Positions 25,514 through 33,689 of a DNA stretch of 64,000 nucleotides are shown here, in pieces. Each line of letters begins with the position of its first letter. Position 1 is the first letter of the stretch. A model generated the notes under the pieces. It did not search any database and was not told where the DNA came from. It saw only the letters and a program-made list of their open reading frames with translations. The translations under genes and the position numbers were made by a program. The DNA comes from Streptomyces sp. DT2A-34 (GTDB lineage Bacteria; Actinomycetota; Actinomycetes; Streptomycetales; Streptomycetaceae): positions 310,001-374,000 of the forward strand of contig NZ_JASTWJ010000001.1 in the NCBI RefSeq assembly GCF_030499515.1, in the 5' to 3' direction.

Positions 25514-26605
25514 TCAGTCGAAGTACGACTCGAGCGTGCCGCGGCGCCGGATGTCGAGCGTCGCGCAGTGGAACGAGCCGCCGAACGGCGCGTAGTGCAG
25601 CAGGTCGCACGGGATCGGCTCGAAGCCCCACTGTTCGAGCGCGCGCAGCATGCCGGTGTGGTGGCGCTCGGCGATCACTCGTTTCTCGTCGACCATCAGC
25701 ACGTTCATGCTGAGCCATTTGCCGCACATCGAGGTGACCCTGAGCACCCGGTCGTCGATCGGATCGGGCTCGGGAGCGACCAGGACGTCCCAGGACCTCA
25801 GGACGTCGGGCAGGCGGTCGACGTCGACGTACTCGGGATTGACCAGCACCTTGCCGGGTGCGAGCAGGACGAAGGTCGTGTCGATGTGCATGGGCGTGCG
25901 GCAGCGGCTCTCGATCTCGTGGATGCGGTAGCCGGCCCCGAGATGGCGGCGCAACCACTCGATGCCCGTCCGATTCGTGACATTGCTCCGCGTGACGAAC
26001 AGATCGCGACCGGCGCGCACGAAATCCGCGGCATCGAAGACCGGCTCGAACTCGGTGAGGATGTAGCGCATGGGCTCGCCGGGCTCGGGCGCACGGAAAC
26101 CCGGCTCGAACAGCTCGTCGGTGAGCTGCGGCTTCGGCGCCGCCGTCCAGCGCGCGCCGCGCCGGAAGTAGTCCTTGAGGATCGGGCGATAGGAGTGGGT
26201 CTCGAAATACCGGCACGGCCATGCCATCGGGGTCTCGATGATCTCGTCGCCGATCACGAGCAGGCTGTCACGCGGACAGGTGTTGCAGAAACCGCGCGAC
26301 GACCAGTGCGGGGTACCGAAGCGTTGCCTGTGGTCGACCGGGTCGGGGCGCCTGACCGTGACGTCGAGGGACCGCAGGAGAGCGATGAACTGTTCGAGTT
26401 CGTCCTGTGCCCGCTCGATCAGCACGCGCGGATACCTGAAGCCGCCTGCCAGCCCCAGCAACCGCCCCGTCCATGTCGGGACGTTGCAGGCCACGACCGG
26501 ATGACGGGACGGGATCGTCGCGCGGTCGAGACGCCCGACGACGATTTCCTCCAGCGGGTCCCACTCGTTGTGCGAGTTGACCGGCGAAACAAGATGTTCC
26601 TCCAC
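25514..26605 (-). CDS. Amidinotransferase (glycine/inosamine amidinotransferase family)
   Basis: 363 aa, the expected size. Active-site features: HNEWDPLEEIVVGR near the N-terminus, MHIDTTFVLLAPG (catalytic His) and GGSFHCATLDIRR (nucleophilic Cys) near the C-terminus. It transfers an amidino group from arginine to an amine. Relatives include glycine amidinotransferase and StrB1 of streptomycin synthesis. No aminocyclitol genes are nearby, so the acceptor is unknown. GTG start at 26605; the ribosome binding site is weak. Confidence 0.85.
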   Translation of the reverse strand: MEEHLVSPVNSHNEWDPLEEIVVGRLDRATIPSRHPVVACNVPTWTGRLLGLAGGFRYPRVLIERAQDELEQFIALLRSLDVTVRRPDPVDHRQRFGTPHWSSRGFCNTCPRDSLLVIGDEIIETPMAWPCRYFETHSYRPILKDYFRRGARWTAAPKPQLTDELFEPGFRAPEPGEPMRYILTEFEPVFDAADFVRAGRDLFVTRSNVTNRTGIEWLRRHLGAGYRIHEIESRCRTPMHIDTTFVLLAPGKVLVNPEYVDVDRLPDVLRSWDVLVAPEPDPIDDRVLRVTSMCGKWLSMNVLMVDEKRVIAERHHTGMLRALEQWGFEPIPCDLLHYAPFGGSFHCATLDIRRRGTLESYFD

Positions 26606-26821
26606 AGCACCGCCGAGTACCCCGTACCCGCTTGGTCACTCATAGTGGCCAAGCAAAGCCGTCGATCCGCGATCGACAACACAGGGGAAGAGTCAACCGC
26701 CGCAAGTGACATTCACCAGGTCGAGTGAACCAGATCTTGCGCGTGGCGCCGCAGGGATGCCCACCCTCGCCCCCGGGTAACAACCCTGATCGAATGCGCC
26801 CTTTTCCGAGGTGGAGCGGAC

Positions 26822-27235
26822 ATGACGCCGGACGCCGACGACCGCGCCCCCCATCCGACCGAGGACATGGCCGCGGCCCCCTTCCGGTCCGTGCCGCCCC
26901 CGGCGAACGCCCATGCCCGCACGCGCAGATGCGGCCCGTTCACCGTGGTCGAGGTCGTGGGTGAGATCGATCTGGCGACGGCGGCGCTTCTCGCCGAGCA
27001 TCTGGACGCGGCGACGGCGAGGCCGGAGTCGGACGTGGTGGTCGATCTGCGGCGGGTCGACTTCCTCGACTGCTCGGGACTGCGTGTCCTGTGCCGGGCC
27101 GAGAGGCGGGCCAGGGACCGTGGCGGCCGTCTCCGGGTCGTCTCCGACGCGCCGCGGATCCGGCGGCTGCTGCACGGCGCGGGCCTGCTGGGCCGTTTCG
27201 CGCCCTTGCCGCGGATCCCCGGGGAAAGCGGGTGA
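26822..27235 (+). CDS. STAS-domain anti-sigma factor antagonist
   Basis: 137 aa with a Pro/Ala-rich extension (~1-35), then a STAS domain: FTVVEVVGEIDLATA, VDFLDCSGLRVLCRA (phosphorylatable Ser in DCSGL), LRVVSDAPRIRRLL. Its partner anti-sigma kinase is not in the window. RBS GTGGAG. A 13-bp hairpin follows. Confidence 0.88.
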   Translation: MTPDADDRAPHPTEDMAAAPFRSVPPPANAHARTRRCGPFTVVEVVGEIDLATAALLAEHLDAATARPESDVVVDLRRVDFLDCSGLRVLCRAERRARDRGGRLRVVSDAPRIRRLLHGAGLLGRFAPLPRIPGESG

Positions 27236-27254
27236 CCTCGTAGCGGTCCGAGGT

Positions 27255-27287
27255 GTCGGCCGGGCGGCCCCACTCCGCCCGGCCGAC
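27255..27287. terminator. Hairpin terminator after the STAS gene
   Basis: Perfect 13-bp arms GTCGGCCGGGCGG and CCGCCCGGCCGAC, loop CCCCACT, between the convergent STAS and inhibitor genes. Confidence 0.85.
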
Positions 27288-27384
27288 CCCCGATGCGAGA
27301 TCGCAGAGGGCCCCTCGGCACGGCTCGTACTCCCCATCCGCGAGCCTTTGCCGAACTGCACGGGGACCGTGCGATCCCGGTCCT

Positions 27385-27819
27385 TTAGAACGCGAAGAGA
27401 CTCGTGGTGTACGAGCCCTTCACGCACTCGTTGGCGAAGGTGCGCTCATAGGAGACCCGCTTGCCCTGCCACACACCGTCGACGGTGACGATCACGGGGT
27501 CGTACTGCTTGGTGCACAGCATGCCGTCCCGGGCCGTCAGGGCCTCGAAGTTCCCGCCCACACCGCGCAGTTCGGCACAGGCCGAGGCGGAGTCGGGATG
27601 GGTGCCCGAGGGCGTCGGGGAACAGCTCAGGGTGACCGCGCGCACCGGGGTGGTCATGGTGGCGCTGTCACCGTGGGCCACGGTGAGCACCAGGGCCGAG
27701 GGTGCGTAGAGCGAGGCGGGGGCGGCGTCCGGGGTGGCCAGGGCGGACCCGGTGAGGGGTCCGCAGACGGCGGTGGCCGTGAGGCCGAGGGTCGCTGCCC
27801 AGCGCGCGGTGTTCCGCAT
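27385..27819 (-). CDS. Streptomyces subtilisin inhibitor (SSI) family protease inhibitor
   Basis: 144 aa with a signal peptide (~1-29), then the SSI fold: [34 protein letters not shown], and [20 protein letters not shown]. The four mature cysteines match the two SSI disulfides. At the reactive loop, LCTK-QYDPV aligns with CPM-VYDPV of SSI, placing Lys at P1, so trypsin-type inhibition is expected. The start at 27819 fits AAGGA 8 bp upstream; the ATG at 27828 lies too close to it. Confidence 0.93.
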   Translation of the reverse strand: MRNTARWAATLGLTATAVCGPLTGSALATPDAAPASLYAPSALVLTVAHGDSATMTTPVRAVTLSCSPTPSGTHPDSASACAELRGVGGNFEALTARDGMLCTKQYDPVIVTVDGVWQGKRVSYERTFANECVKGSYTTSLFAF

Positions 27820-28156
27820 TGTGTGCATCCTTCCGCTCGAGTTGAGGGTGTGCCGGCTCCGGCGCGATCGGTGCCGGAGCGACGAGCGGGAGTCTGCCGA
27901 CTCCGCCGCCGAAACTCACATCGACACCACGGGTTTCAGTAACCTTGCGTATTGAATCAGTGGCGTGAAGTAACGGACTTCGAACGTTCCAATGCCGGAA
28001 CTTGGCGGCTCTTGATCGTTCCAAGTCGCCGAGTGGCCGGATACCGCACGCTCAGCAATAGGCCTGAAACATTCCGGTTGGGCCCTCCGGTTGAGCTCTC
28101 GGCTTACTCGGCCGCTGTCCCTTGTGTTCGTGGACGGGCGGAGTAATCGTCATTAC
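27820..28156. other. Divergent intergenic region
   Basis: 337 bp between the divergent inhibitor gene and the next ORF, relatively AT-rich (around 27940-28020). No ORF or convincing operator is seen; it must carry both promoters. Confidence 0.4.
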
Positions 28157-28708
28157 ATGATTACCAACGAACAACGAGAGAAGCTGCGCGGCTGGTTCGC
28201 CGGCCGTCTGCCCGACGACCTCTTCGAGGACCTGGCCGAGGTGACGGTCGACCGCGAGGAGATCACCGTGATCGGCCGCATCCCCGCACCCCACCTGGCC
28301 GAGAACGTCTCGGCCGCCGAACGGGAGGCGGCCGTGGAGGGCCGGATCCAGGAGTTCCGGGAGCGCACCCGGGAGACCCGGATCGGGGTGGCCCGCGAGG
28401 CGGAGCACCGGTTCCGCCGGAAGGTCTCCTGGGGAGTGGAGTGCGACGGCGAGCGCGCCCTGTTCACCCACATCGCCGCCCCGGTGATGACCCGGCTGCG
28501 TCAGCCCGAACGGCAAGTCCTCGACACCCTGATCGCCGGCGGGGTCGCCCGCAGCCGCAGTGACGCCCTCGCCTGGTGCGTACGGCTGGTCCAGCGGCAC
28601 ACGGACGACTGGCTCACCGAGCTGCGCGAGTCCCTGGAGAACGTCCAGCGGGTGCGGGCACAGGGGCCGGACACGGAGCGGGAGGGCACACCCACGGACA
28701 CCGACTGA
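28157..28708 (+). CDS. Conserved hypothetical protein, predicted soluble helical
   Basis: 183 aa, starting MITNEQREKLRGWFAGRLP. Charged and helical, with no signal peptide, membrane helix or cysteine motif; VARSRSDALAWCVRLV could be a helix-turn-helix-like or oligomerisation helix, but I do not recognise the family. The ATG at 28157 is chosen over the upstream GTG frame because of GCGGAG upstream. Function unknown. Confidence 0.65.
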   Translation: MITNEQREKLRGWFAGRLPDDLFEDLAEVTVDREEITVIGRIPAPHLAENVSAAEREAAVEGRIQEFRERTRETRIGVAREAEHRFRRKVSWGVECDGERALFTHIAAPVMTRLRQPERQVLDTLIAGGVARSRSDALAWCVRLVQRHTDDWLTELRESLENVQRVRAQGPDTEREGTPTDTD

Positions 28709-28747
28709 TGGAGGATTCGTCCACTGACAGCACCGAAGAGGGATGAA

Positions 28748-28807
28748 CCGTCCTCTGGTGCGGATCCTGCGCTGCGCCATACCGTCTGCAGACCCCCGAG
28801 AGGACGG
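28748..28807 (+). promoter_or_regulatory. Structured leader of the NCS1 permease gene (possible cis-regulatory RNA)
   Basis: Arms CCGTCCTCT (28748-28756) and AGAGGACGG (28799-28807) are perfectly complementary and enclose 42 nt that can fold an inner stem (GGTGCG/TGCGCC with wobble pairs) and a self-complementary GTCTGCAGAC. The junction-like layout, about 95 nt upstream of the permease start, suggests a regulatory RNA. It matches no riboswitch class I know. Confidence 0.4.
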
Positions 28808-28902
28808 CATCCTCGCTGCCCGCACACCCCAGCGGCAGACACCGGCCGTCGGCCCCGCCGCGCCACAACGCGCTCCACCGCCCCGCCCACGCTGGAGCCC
28901 CC

Positions 28903-30540
28903 TTGCCCCCGCAGTCACCGCAGTCACCGCAGTCACCGCAGTCACCCCAGGCTTCGTTCTCCGAACCCTCCTCCCCCACTCCCTCCTTGACCGAGGTCGA
29001 GACCCACGGCGTCGACCGCATCCCGGACGCCGAGCGCACCGCGACCCCGCTCGATCTGTTCCGCCTCGCGTTCGGCGGCGCCAACACCTTCTCCACCTGC
29101 GTGCTCGGCGCCTTCCCCATCCTGTTCGGCCTCTCCTTCTGGCAGGGCCTCGCGGCCACGCTCCTCGGGGTCGTCGCGGGCGCGCTGATCCTGTGCCCGA
29201 TGGCGGTGTTCGGACCGGTCAACGGCACCAACAACGCCGTCTCGTCCTCGGCGCACCTCGGCGTCCACGGCCGCGTGGTCGGCTCCTTCCTGTCCCTGCT
29301 GACGGCGGTCGCGTTCTTCTCCCTCTCGGTGTGGAGCTCAGGCGACGCCCTGGTCGGCGGCGCACACCGGCTCTTCGGCCTGCAGCGCGGTGCGCTGTCG
29401 TACGTCGTGGCGTACGCCCTGTTCGCGGGCCTGGTCCTCGCGGTGTGCGTGTACGGCTTCCGCTTCATGCTGTTCGTCAACAAGATCGCCGTGCCCTCGG
29501 CGAGCGTGCTTTTCCTGGTCGGCGCGATCGCGTTCGCCGGCGACTTCGACCCGTCGTACGCGGGCGTCTTCACGGACTCCGCGGACGCGGCCACCCGGTC
29601 GCTGTTCTGGCCGTCGTTCATCGGCGCGGCCCTGATCGTGCTGTCCAACCCCGTCTCGTTCGGGGCGTTCCTCGGCGACTGGTCGCGCTACATCCCGGCG
29701 AGCACCCCGCGCCGCAAGGTGATCGGCGCCGCGTTCCTGTCGCAGCTCGCGACGCTGCTGCCGTTCGTCTTCGGCCTGGCGACCGCGAGCATCATCGCCA
29801 CGAAGGTCCCGGACTACGTCGATCCGGCGGCGCCCGACTTCGTGGGCGGGCTGCTGGCGATCTCACCGGGCTGGTACTTCCTGCCGGTGTGTCTGCTGGC
29901 GCTGGTCGGCGGTATGGCGACGGGGACGACCGCGCTGTACGGGACCGGGCTCGACTTCTCCTCGGTGTTCCCGCGGCTGTCCCGGGTGCAGGCGACGCTG
30001 CTGGTCGGCGCGTTGTCGATCGCGTTCATCTTCGTCGGGCGGTTCGGACTCGACCTGGTGCAGTCGATCTCGACCTTCGCCACCATGATCATCACCTGCA
30101 CCACGCCGTGGATGGTCGTGATGATGCTGGGCTACTGGACCCGGCGCGGCTGGTACGACCCCGACGCCCTGCAGGTCTTCAACCGCCGTCAGCGCGGCGG
30201 CCGTTACTGGTTCGCGCACGGCTGGAACTGGCGCGGCATGACCGCCTGGTGGGTGGCGGCACTGGTCGGCGTGCTGTTCACCAACATCCCGGGGCAGTTC
30301 GTCGGGCCGCTGGGCGATCTCGCGGGCGGCGTCGACATCAGCCTGCCGTTGTCGCTGGTCGCGGCGGCGGTGCTGTTCCTGACGCTGCTGCGGCTGTTCC
30401 CCGAGCCTCGGGCGGTGTACGGGCCGCAGGGTGCGCGGCTGGTCCGTACCGTCGAGGTACCCGTGCCGCCGATCACGGGCCCGGGTGCTTCGGGCGACGA
30501 CGAGTCGTTGTCAGACCCATCGGCTACGTTGCGGGCATGA
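28903..30540 (+). CDS. NCS1-family nucleobase/cytosine permease
   Basis: 545 aa with about 12 membrane helices. Family marks: PLDLFRLAFGGANTFSTCVLG at the first helix, GPVNGTNNAVSSSAHLGVHG, and SFGAFLGDWSRYIP. A proton or sodium symporter for purine, cytosine, allantoin or similar; the substrate is not resolvable. TTG start at 28903 behind CTGGAG. The N-terminus carries four SPQ tripeptides coded by a 9-bp tandem repeat (28909-28948). Overlaps the next gene by 4 bp (ATGA). Confidence 0.88.
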   Translation: MPPQSPQSPQSPQSPQASFSEPSSPTPSLTEVETHGVDRIPDAERTATPLDLFRLAFGGANTFSTCVLGAFPILFGLSFWQGLAATLLGVVAGALILCPMAVFGPVNGTNNAVSSSAHLGVHGRVVGSFLSLLTAVAFFSLSVWSSGDALVGGAHRLFGLQRGALSYVVAYALFAGLVLAVCVYGFRFMLFVNKIAVPSASVLFLVGAIAFAGDFDPSYAGVFTDSADAATRSLFWPSFIGAALIVLSNPVSFGAFLGDWSRYIPASTPRRKVIGAAFLSQLATLLPFVFGLATASIIATKVPDYVDPAAPDFVGGLLAISPGWYFLPVCLLALVGGMATGTTALYGTGLDFSSVFPRLSRVQATLLVGALSIAFIFVGRFGLDLVQSISTFATMIITCTTPWMVVMMLGYWTRRGWYDPDALQVFNRRQRGGRYWFAHGWNWRGMTAWWVAALVGVLFTNIPGQFVGPLGDLAGGVDISLPLSLVAAAVLFLTLLRLFPEPRAVYGPQGARLVRTVEVPVPPITGPGASGDDESLSDPSATLRA

Positions 30541-31228
30541 CCAACTTCGTACTGGTGGCAGGGACATGGCTCGGGGCGTGGGCGTGGGACGAGGTGGCTG
30601 CCGAGCTGCGCGAGGCCGGGCATGGCGTGCATCCGCTGACGCTGTCCGGTCTCGCGGAGAAACAGGGCGTGCCGACCGGGCAGCAGACACACGTCGAGGA
30701 CATCGTCGCCGAGGTGGAACGCCTCGATCTGCCCGACGTCGTCCTTGTCGGGCACAGCTACGCGGGCGTCCCGGTCGGGCAGGCGGCCCAGCGGATCGGT
30801 GACCGGCTGACCCGTGTGGTGTTCGTCGACGCCATGGTCCCGGTCGACGGCGAGTCGTCCCTCTCGGGCTGGCCGAGCGAGCCGGTGCGGGAGGCGATCG
30901 CCGCGACCGGCTTCTGGCCGCCGTTGACCGCGCCCGACTACGCGGGACAGGGCCTGACGGACGAGCAGATCGCCCGGATCGTGAGCGGCTCGACCCCGCA
31001 CCGGGCGCCACGGCGACCGAACCGGCCGTGCTGACCGGTGACCTCGGCGAGCTTCCGGCGACGTACATCAAGTGCCTGCTCGACGGCGACGAGCCGATGC
31101 CCGCCGCGGCCGCGCTCCTCAAGAGCGACCAGTGGGAGCTGGTCGAGATGGACACCGGCCACTGGCCGATGTTCTCCCAGCCGCGCGAACTGGCGCGCCT
31201 CCTGCACGAGTCGGCGGCCAGACCCTGA
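30537..31228 (+). pseudogene. Alpha/beta-fold hydrolase, single-base frameshift
   Basis: The frame from 30537 (TNFVLVAGTWLGAWAWDEV, nucleophile motif VLVGHSYAGVPVG) stops at 31034 after an out-of-family tail. The correct C-terminus (LTGDLGELPATYIKCLLDGDE, cut here, and catalytic His in EMDTGHWPMF) continues in another frame to 31228. Restoring one C at CACC(C)GGG near 31001 rejoins them into a normal ~230-aa esterase. Either a recent pseudogene or a sequencing error. Confidence 0.8.
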
Positions 31229-31294
31229 CCCTACCGTCCTGCCTACTGGTCGGTATGGTCGGCGTACTGCGCGTTCTCAGCGACGAGAGGCGGG

Positions 31295-32473
31295 ATGTAC
31301 GGCATGGCGAAGCACTGGGCGGACTTTCAGTACGAGATCTATCTGAACGGGATGACGGGGGCCGTCCCCCGGCTACCCACCGATCTGACCCGGCTGGAGG
31401 AGCTGACCGAGCAGCGCCTCGGGCCCGGTCCCGTCGGCTATGTGGCGGGCAGCGCGGGCGACGGCAGCACCGCCCGCGCCAACCGGGCGGCGCTGCGGCG
31501 GCGCCGGATCGTGCCGCGCATGCTGCGGGACGTGCACGAACGGGACCTGTCCGTCGAGGTGTTGGGGCGCTCCCTGCCCGCTCCGCTGGCGCTGGCGCCG
31601 GTCGGCGTGCTGTCGATCATGCACCCGGACGCCGAGTGCGCGGCCGCCCGGGCCGCGGCGGCGCAGGGCGTGCCGTTCACCCTCTCCTCGGCGGCCGGCA
31701 CACCCATGGAGCAGGTGGCGGAGGCGATGGGCGACGCCGAGCGCTGGTTCCAGCTGTACTGGCCGAAGGACCCGGAGGTGGGCCGGAGTTTCCTGAACCG
31801 GGCCAAGGCGGCCGGGTTCAGCACGCTCGTCGTCACCCTGGACACGCCGATGCTGGCGTGGCGGCCCCGCGATCTCGACCAGGCGTATCTGCCGTTCCTG
31901 CACGGCGTGGGCACCGCCAACTACTTCTCCGACCCGGCCTTCCAGGCGGGCCTGGCCAAGCCGGTGCACGAGGATCCCAACGCAGCCGTGATGCACTTCG
32001 TCGGCATGTTCGCGGACCCCGCCAAGACCTGGCCGGACCTGGCGTTCCTGCGCGAGCACTGGGACGGCCCGATCGTCCTGAAGGGCATCCTGCACCCGGA
32101 CGACGCCCGTGCGGCCGCCGACGCCGGGATGGACGGGGTCGTCGTCTCCAACCACGGCGGCCGCCAGCTGGCCGGCTCCATCGGCGCGGCGGACGCCCTG
32201 CCCCGGGTCGTGGAGGCGGTCGGCGACCGGCTGACCGTGCTGTTCGACAGCGGCATCCGCACCGGCGACGACATCTTCAAGGCGCTCGCGCTGGGCGCGC
32301 GGGCGGTGCTCGTCGGGCGGCCGTACGCGTACGGGCTCGGCCTCGACGGACAGGCGGGCGTCGAGCACGTGATCCGCTGCCTGCTCGCCGAACTCGACCT
32401 CACCCTGGCCCTGTCCGGGCACGCCACCCCCGCCACGATCGGCCCCGCCGACCTCACCGAGGAATCCGCATGA
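31295..32473 (+). CDS. FMN-dependent alpha-hydroxy-acid oxidase (lactate 2-monooxygenase-like)
   Basis: 392 aa. FMN and substrate motifs of the glycolate oxidase superfamily: LALAPVGVLSIMHPDAE, QLYWPKDPEV, VSNHGGRQL (catalytic His and substrate Arg), LFDSGIRTGDDIFKAL and RAVLVGRPYAYGL. Length and the N-terminal YEIYLNGM resemble lactate 2-monooxygenase, though no activity can be proved. The ATG at 31295 follows AGAGGCGGG. Overlaps the next start (ATGA), implying a shared hydroxyacid pathway. Confidence 0.88.
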   Translation: MYGMAKHWADFQYEIYLNGMTGAVPRLPTDLTRLEELTEQRLGPGPVGYVAGSAGDGSTARANRAALRRRRIVPRMLRDVHERDLSVEVLGRSLPAPLALAPVGVLSIMHPDAECAAARAAAAQGVPFTLSSAAGTPMEQVAEAMGDAERWFQLYWPKDPEVGRSFLNRAKAAGFSTLVVTLDTPMLAWRPRDLDQAYLPFLHGVGTANYFSDPAFQAGLAKPVHEDPNAAVMHFVGMFADPAKTWPDLAFLREHWDGPIVLKGILHPDDARAAADAGMDGVVVSNHGGRQLAGSIGAADALPRVVEAVGDRLTVLFDSGIRTGDDIFKALALGARAVLVGRPYAYGLGLDGQAGVEHVIRCLLAELDLTLALSGHATPATIGPADLTEESA

Positions 32474-33555
32474 CCGTCACGAAGAACGTCCTCGCCGTCA
32501 TCTCGCCCCATGTGGGCGGTCGTGACATCGGCGCCGGCCTCGCCACGCTCTTCCCCGAGGGGGCGGAGGTCACCGTCGTCGAGGTGGCCGACGAGGACCC
32601 GGCCGCCCTGCGCGCCGCGCACGTCGTCATCACCGCGCTCGCGCCGGTCACCGCCGAACACCTCGCCGCCGCGCCGGGGTTGGAGCTGGTGCAGTGCGCG
32701 AGCCACGGCTTCGACTACGTCGACGTGGACGCGGCGCGCGAGCGCGGAGTGCGCGTGTGCAACATCGGCTCCAGCGGTGCCGAGGCGCAGAACGTGGCCG
32801 AGCAGACCTTCGCCCTCATGCTCGCCCTGGCCAAGCAGCTGGTCCCCGCGCACACCGCGCTCGTCGAGGCCGACTGGGCACTGCCCCGGCTGCGGCACTC
32901 GCTGACCGAACTGTGCGGCAAGACGCTCGGCATCGTCGGCCTGGGCCAGATCGGGCGGCAGGTCGCGCGCCGCGCGGTCGCGTTCGACATGAGCGTCGTC
33001 TACGCCGGGCGACGCCGGCTGCCGCCGGAGACGGAGGCCGAGTTCGGCGGTGCCCGCCATGTCCCGCTCGACGAACTGCTGCGCACCGCCGACTACGTCT
33101 CCCTGCACGCCCCGCTCACCGACGAGACGCGGAACCTGCTGAACGGCGAGCGGCTGGCGCTCCTCAAGCCGTCGGCGTTCGTGATCAACACCGCGCGGGG
33201 CGCCCTGATCGACCAGGACGCCCTCGCGGACGCACTGGAGAAGGGTGCCCTGGCCGGGGCGGGCATCGACGTCTTCGACCCCGAACCGCCCACCCCGGCC
33301 CTGCGCCTGCTCCGCGCCCCGAACGTGGTGCTCTCCCCACACGCCGGCGGCGTCACCCGCGAGACCCTCGTCCGCATCGCCCTGGCCGCCGTCCAGAACG
33401 TGACCGCGTTCCTGTCGGGCGGGGCACCGCGGGATGTCGTGAACCAGGCCGGGGTTCCCGGCCGGTCGCGGGTCTCCCGGACGCCGAGGCGAGGCCCGCA
33501 TGTCGAGCCCGTCCCGCCCGTCACCCCGGCGGAAGCCGGTGGCGGCGGGCGGTAA
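32470..33555 (+). CDS. D-2-hydroxyacid dehydrogenase (NAD-dependent)
   Basis: 361 aa. NAD-binding GLGQIGRQVARRA (Rossmann), VNTARGALID-type segment (FVINTARGALIDQDAL), catalytic Glu in DVFDPEPP and His in LSPHAGGVT. Reduces 2-oxoacids or oxidises D-2-hydroxyacids. Coupled to the FMN oxidase by a 4-bp overlap, so the two probably process one 2-hydroxy acid. A ~35-residue Pro/Arg-rich C-terminal extension lies beyond the fold. Confidence 0.88.
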   Translation: MTVTKNVLAVISPHVGGRDIGAGLATLFPEGAEVTVVEVADEDPAALRAAHVVITALAPVTAEHLAAAPGLELVQCASHGFDYVDVDAARERGVRVCNIGSSGAEAQNVAEQTFALMLALAKQLVPAHTALVEADWALPRLRHSLTELCGKTLGIVGLGQIGRQVARRAVAFDMSVVYAGRRRLPPETEAEFGGARHVPLDELLRTADYVSLHAPLTDETRNLLNGERLALLKPSAFVINTARGALIDQDALADALEKGALAGAGIDVFDPEPPTPALRLLRAPNVVLSPHAGGVTRETLVRIALAAVQNVTAFLSGGAPRDVVNQAGVPGRSRVSRTPRRGPHVEPVPPVTPAEAGGGGR

Positions 33556-33689
33556 CGCAGCCTCTTCGTCTCCGCTGCGGCCGACAGCGCACGCAAAAGC
33601 GGTCGCCGCCGACCGGTCCGAAGAAGCCGGCCACGAAGAAGCCGGCCCCCGCCGCCACGCCGCCTGCCGGTAGCGACCACGCCTTACGC

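Noticed and set aside
28709..28902. TPP or purine riboswitch before the NCS1 permease
   Set aside because: The conserved TPP and purine core sequences are absent; only a generic stem-junction layout remains.
33556..33689. Possible small Lys/Ala-rich gene after the dehydrogenase
   Set aside because: The AAG-rich segment around 33625-33650 has no start codon with a ribosome binding site and no continuous frame.
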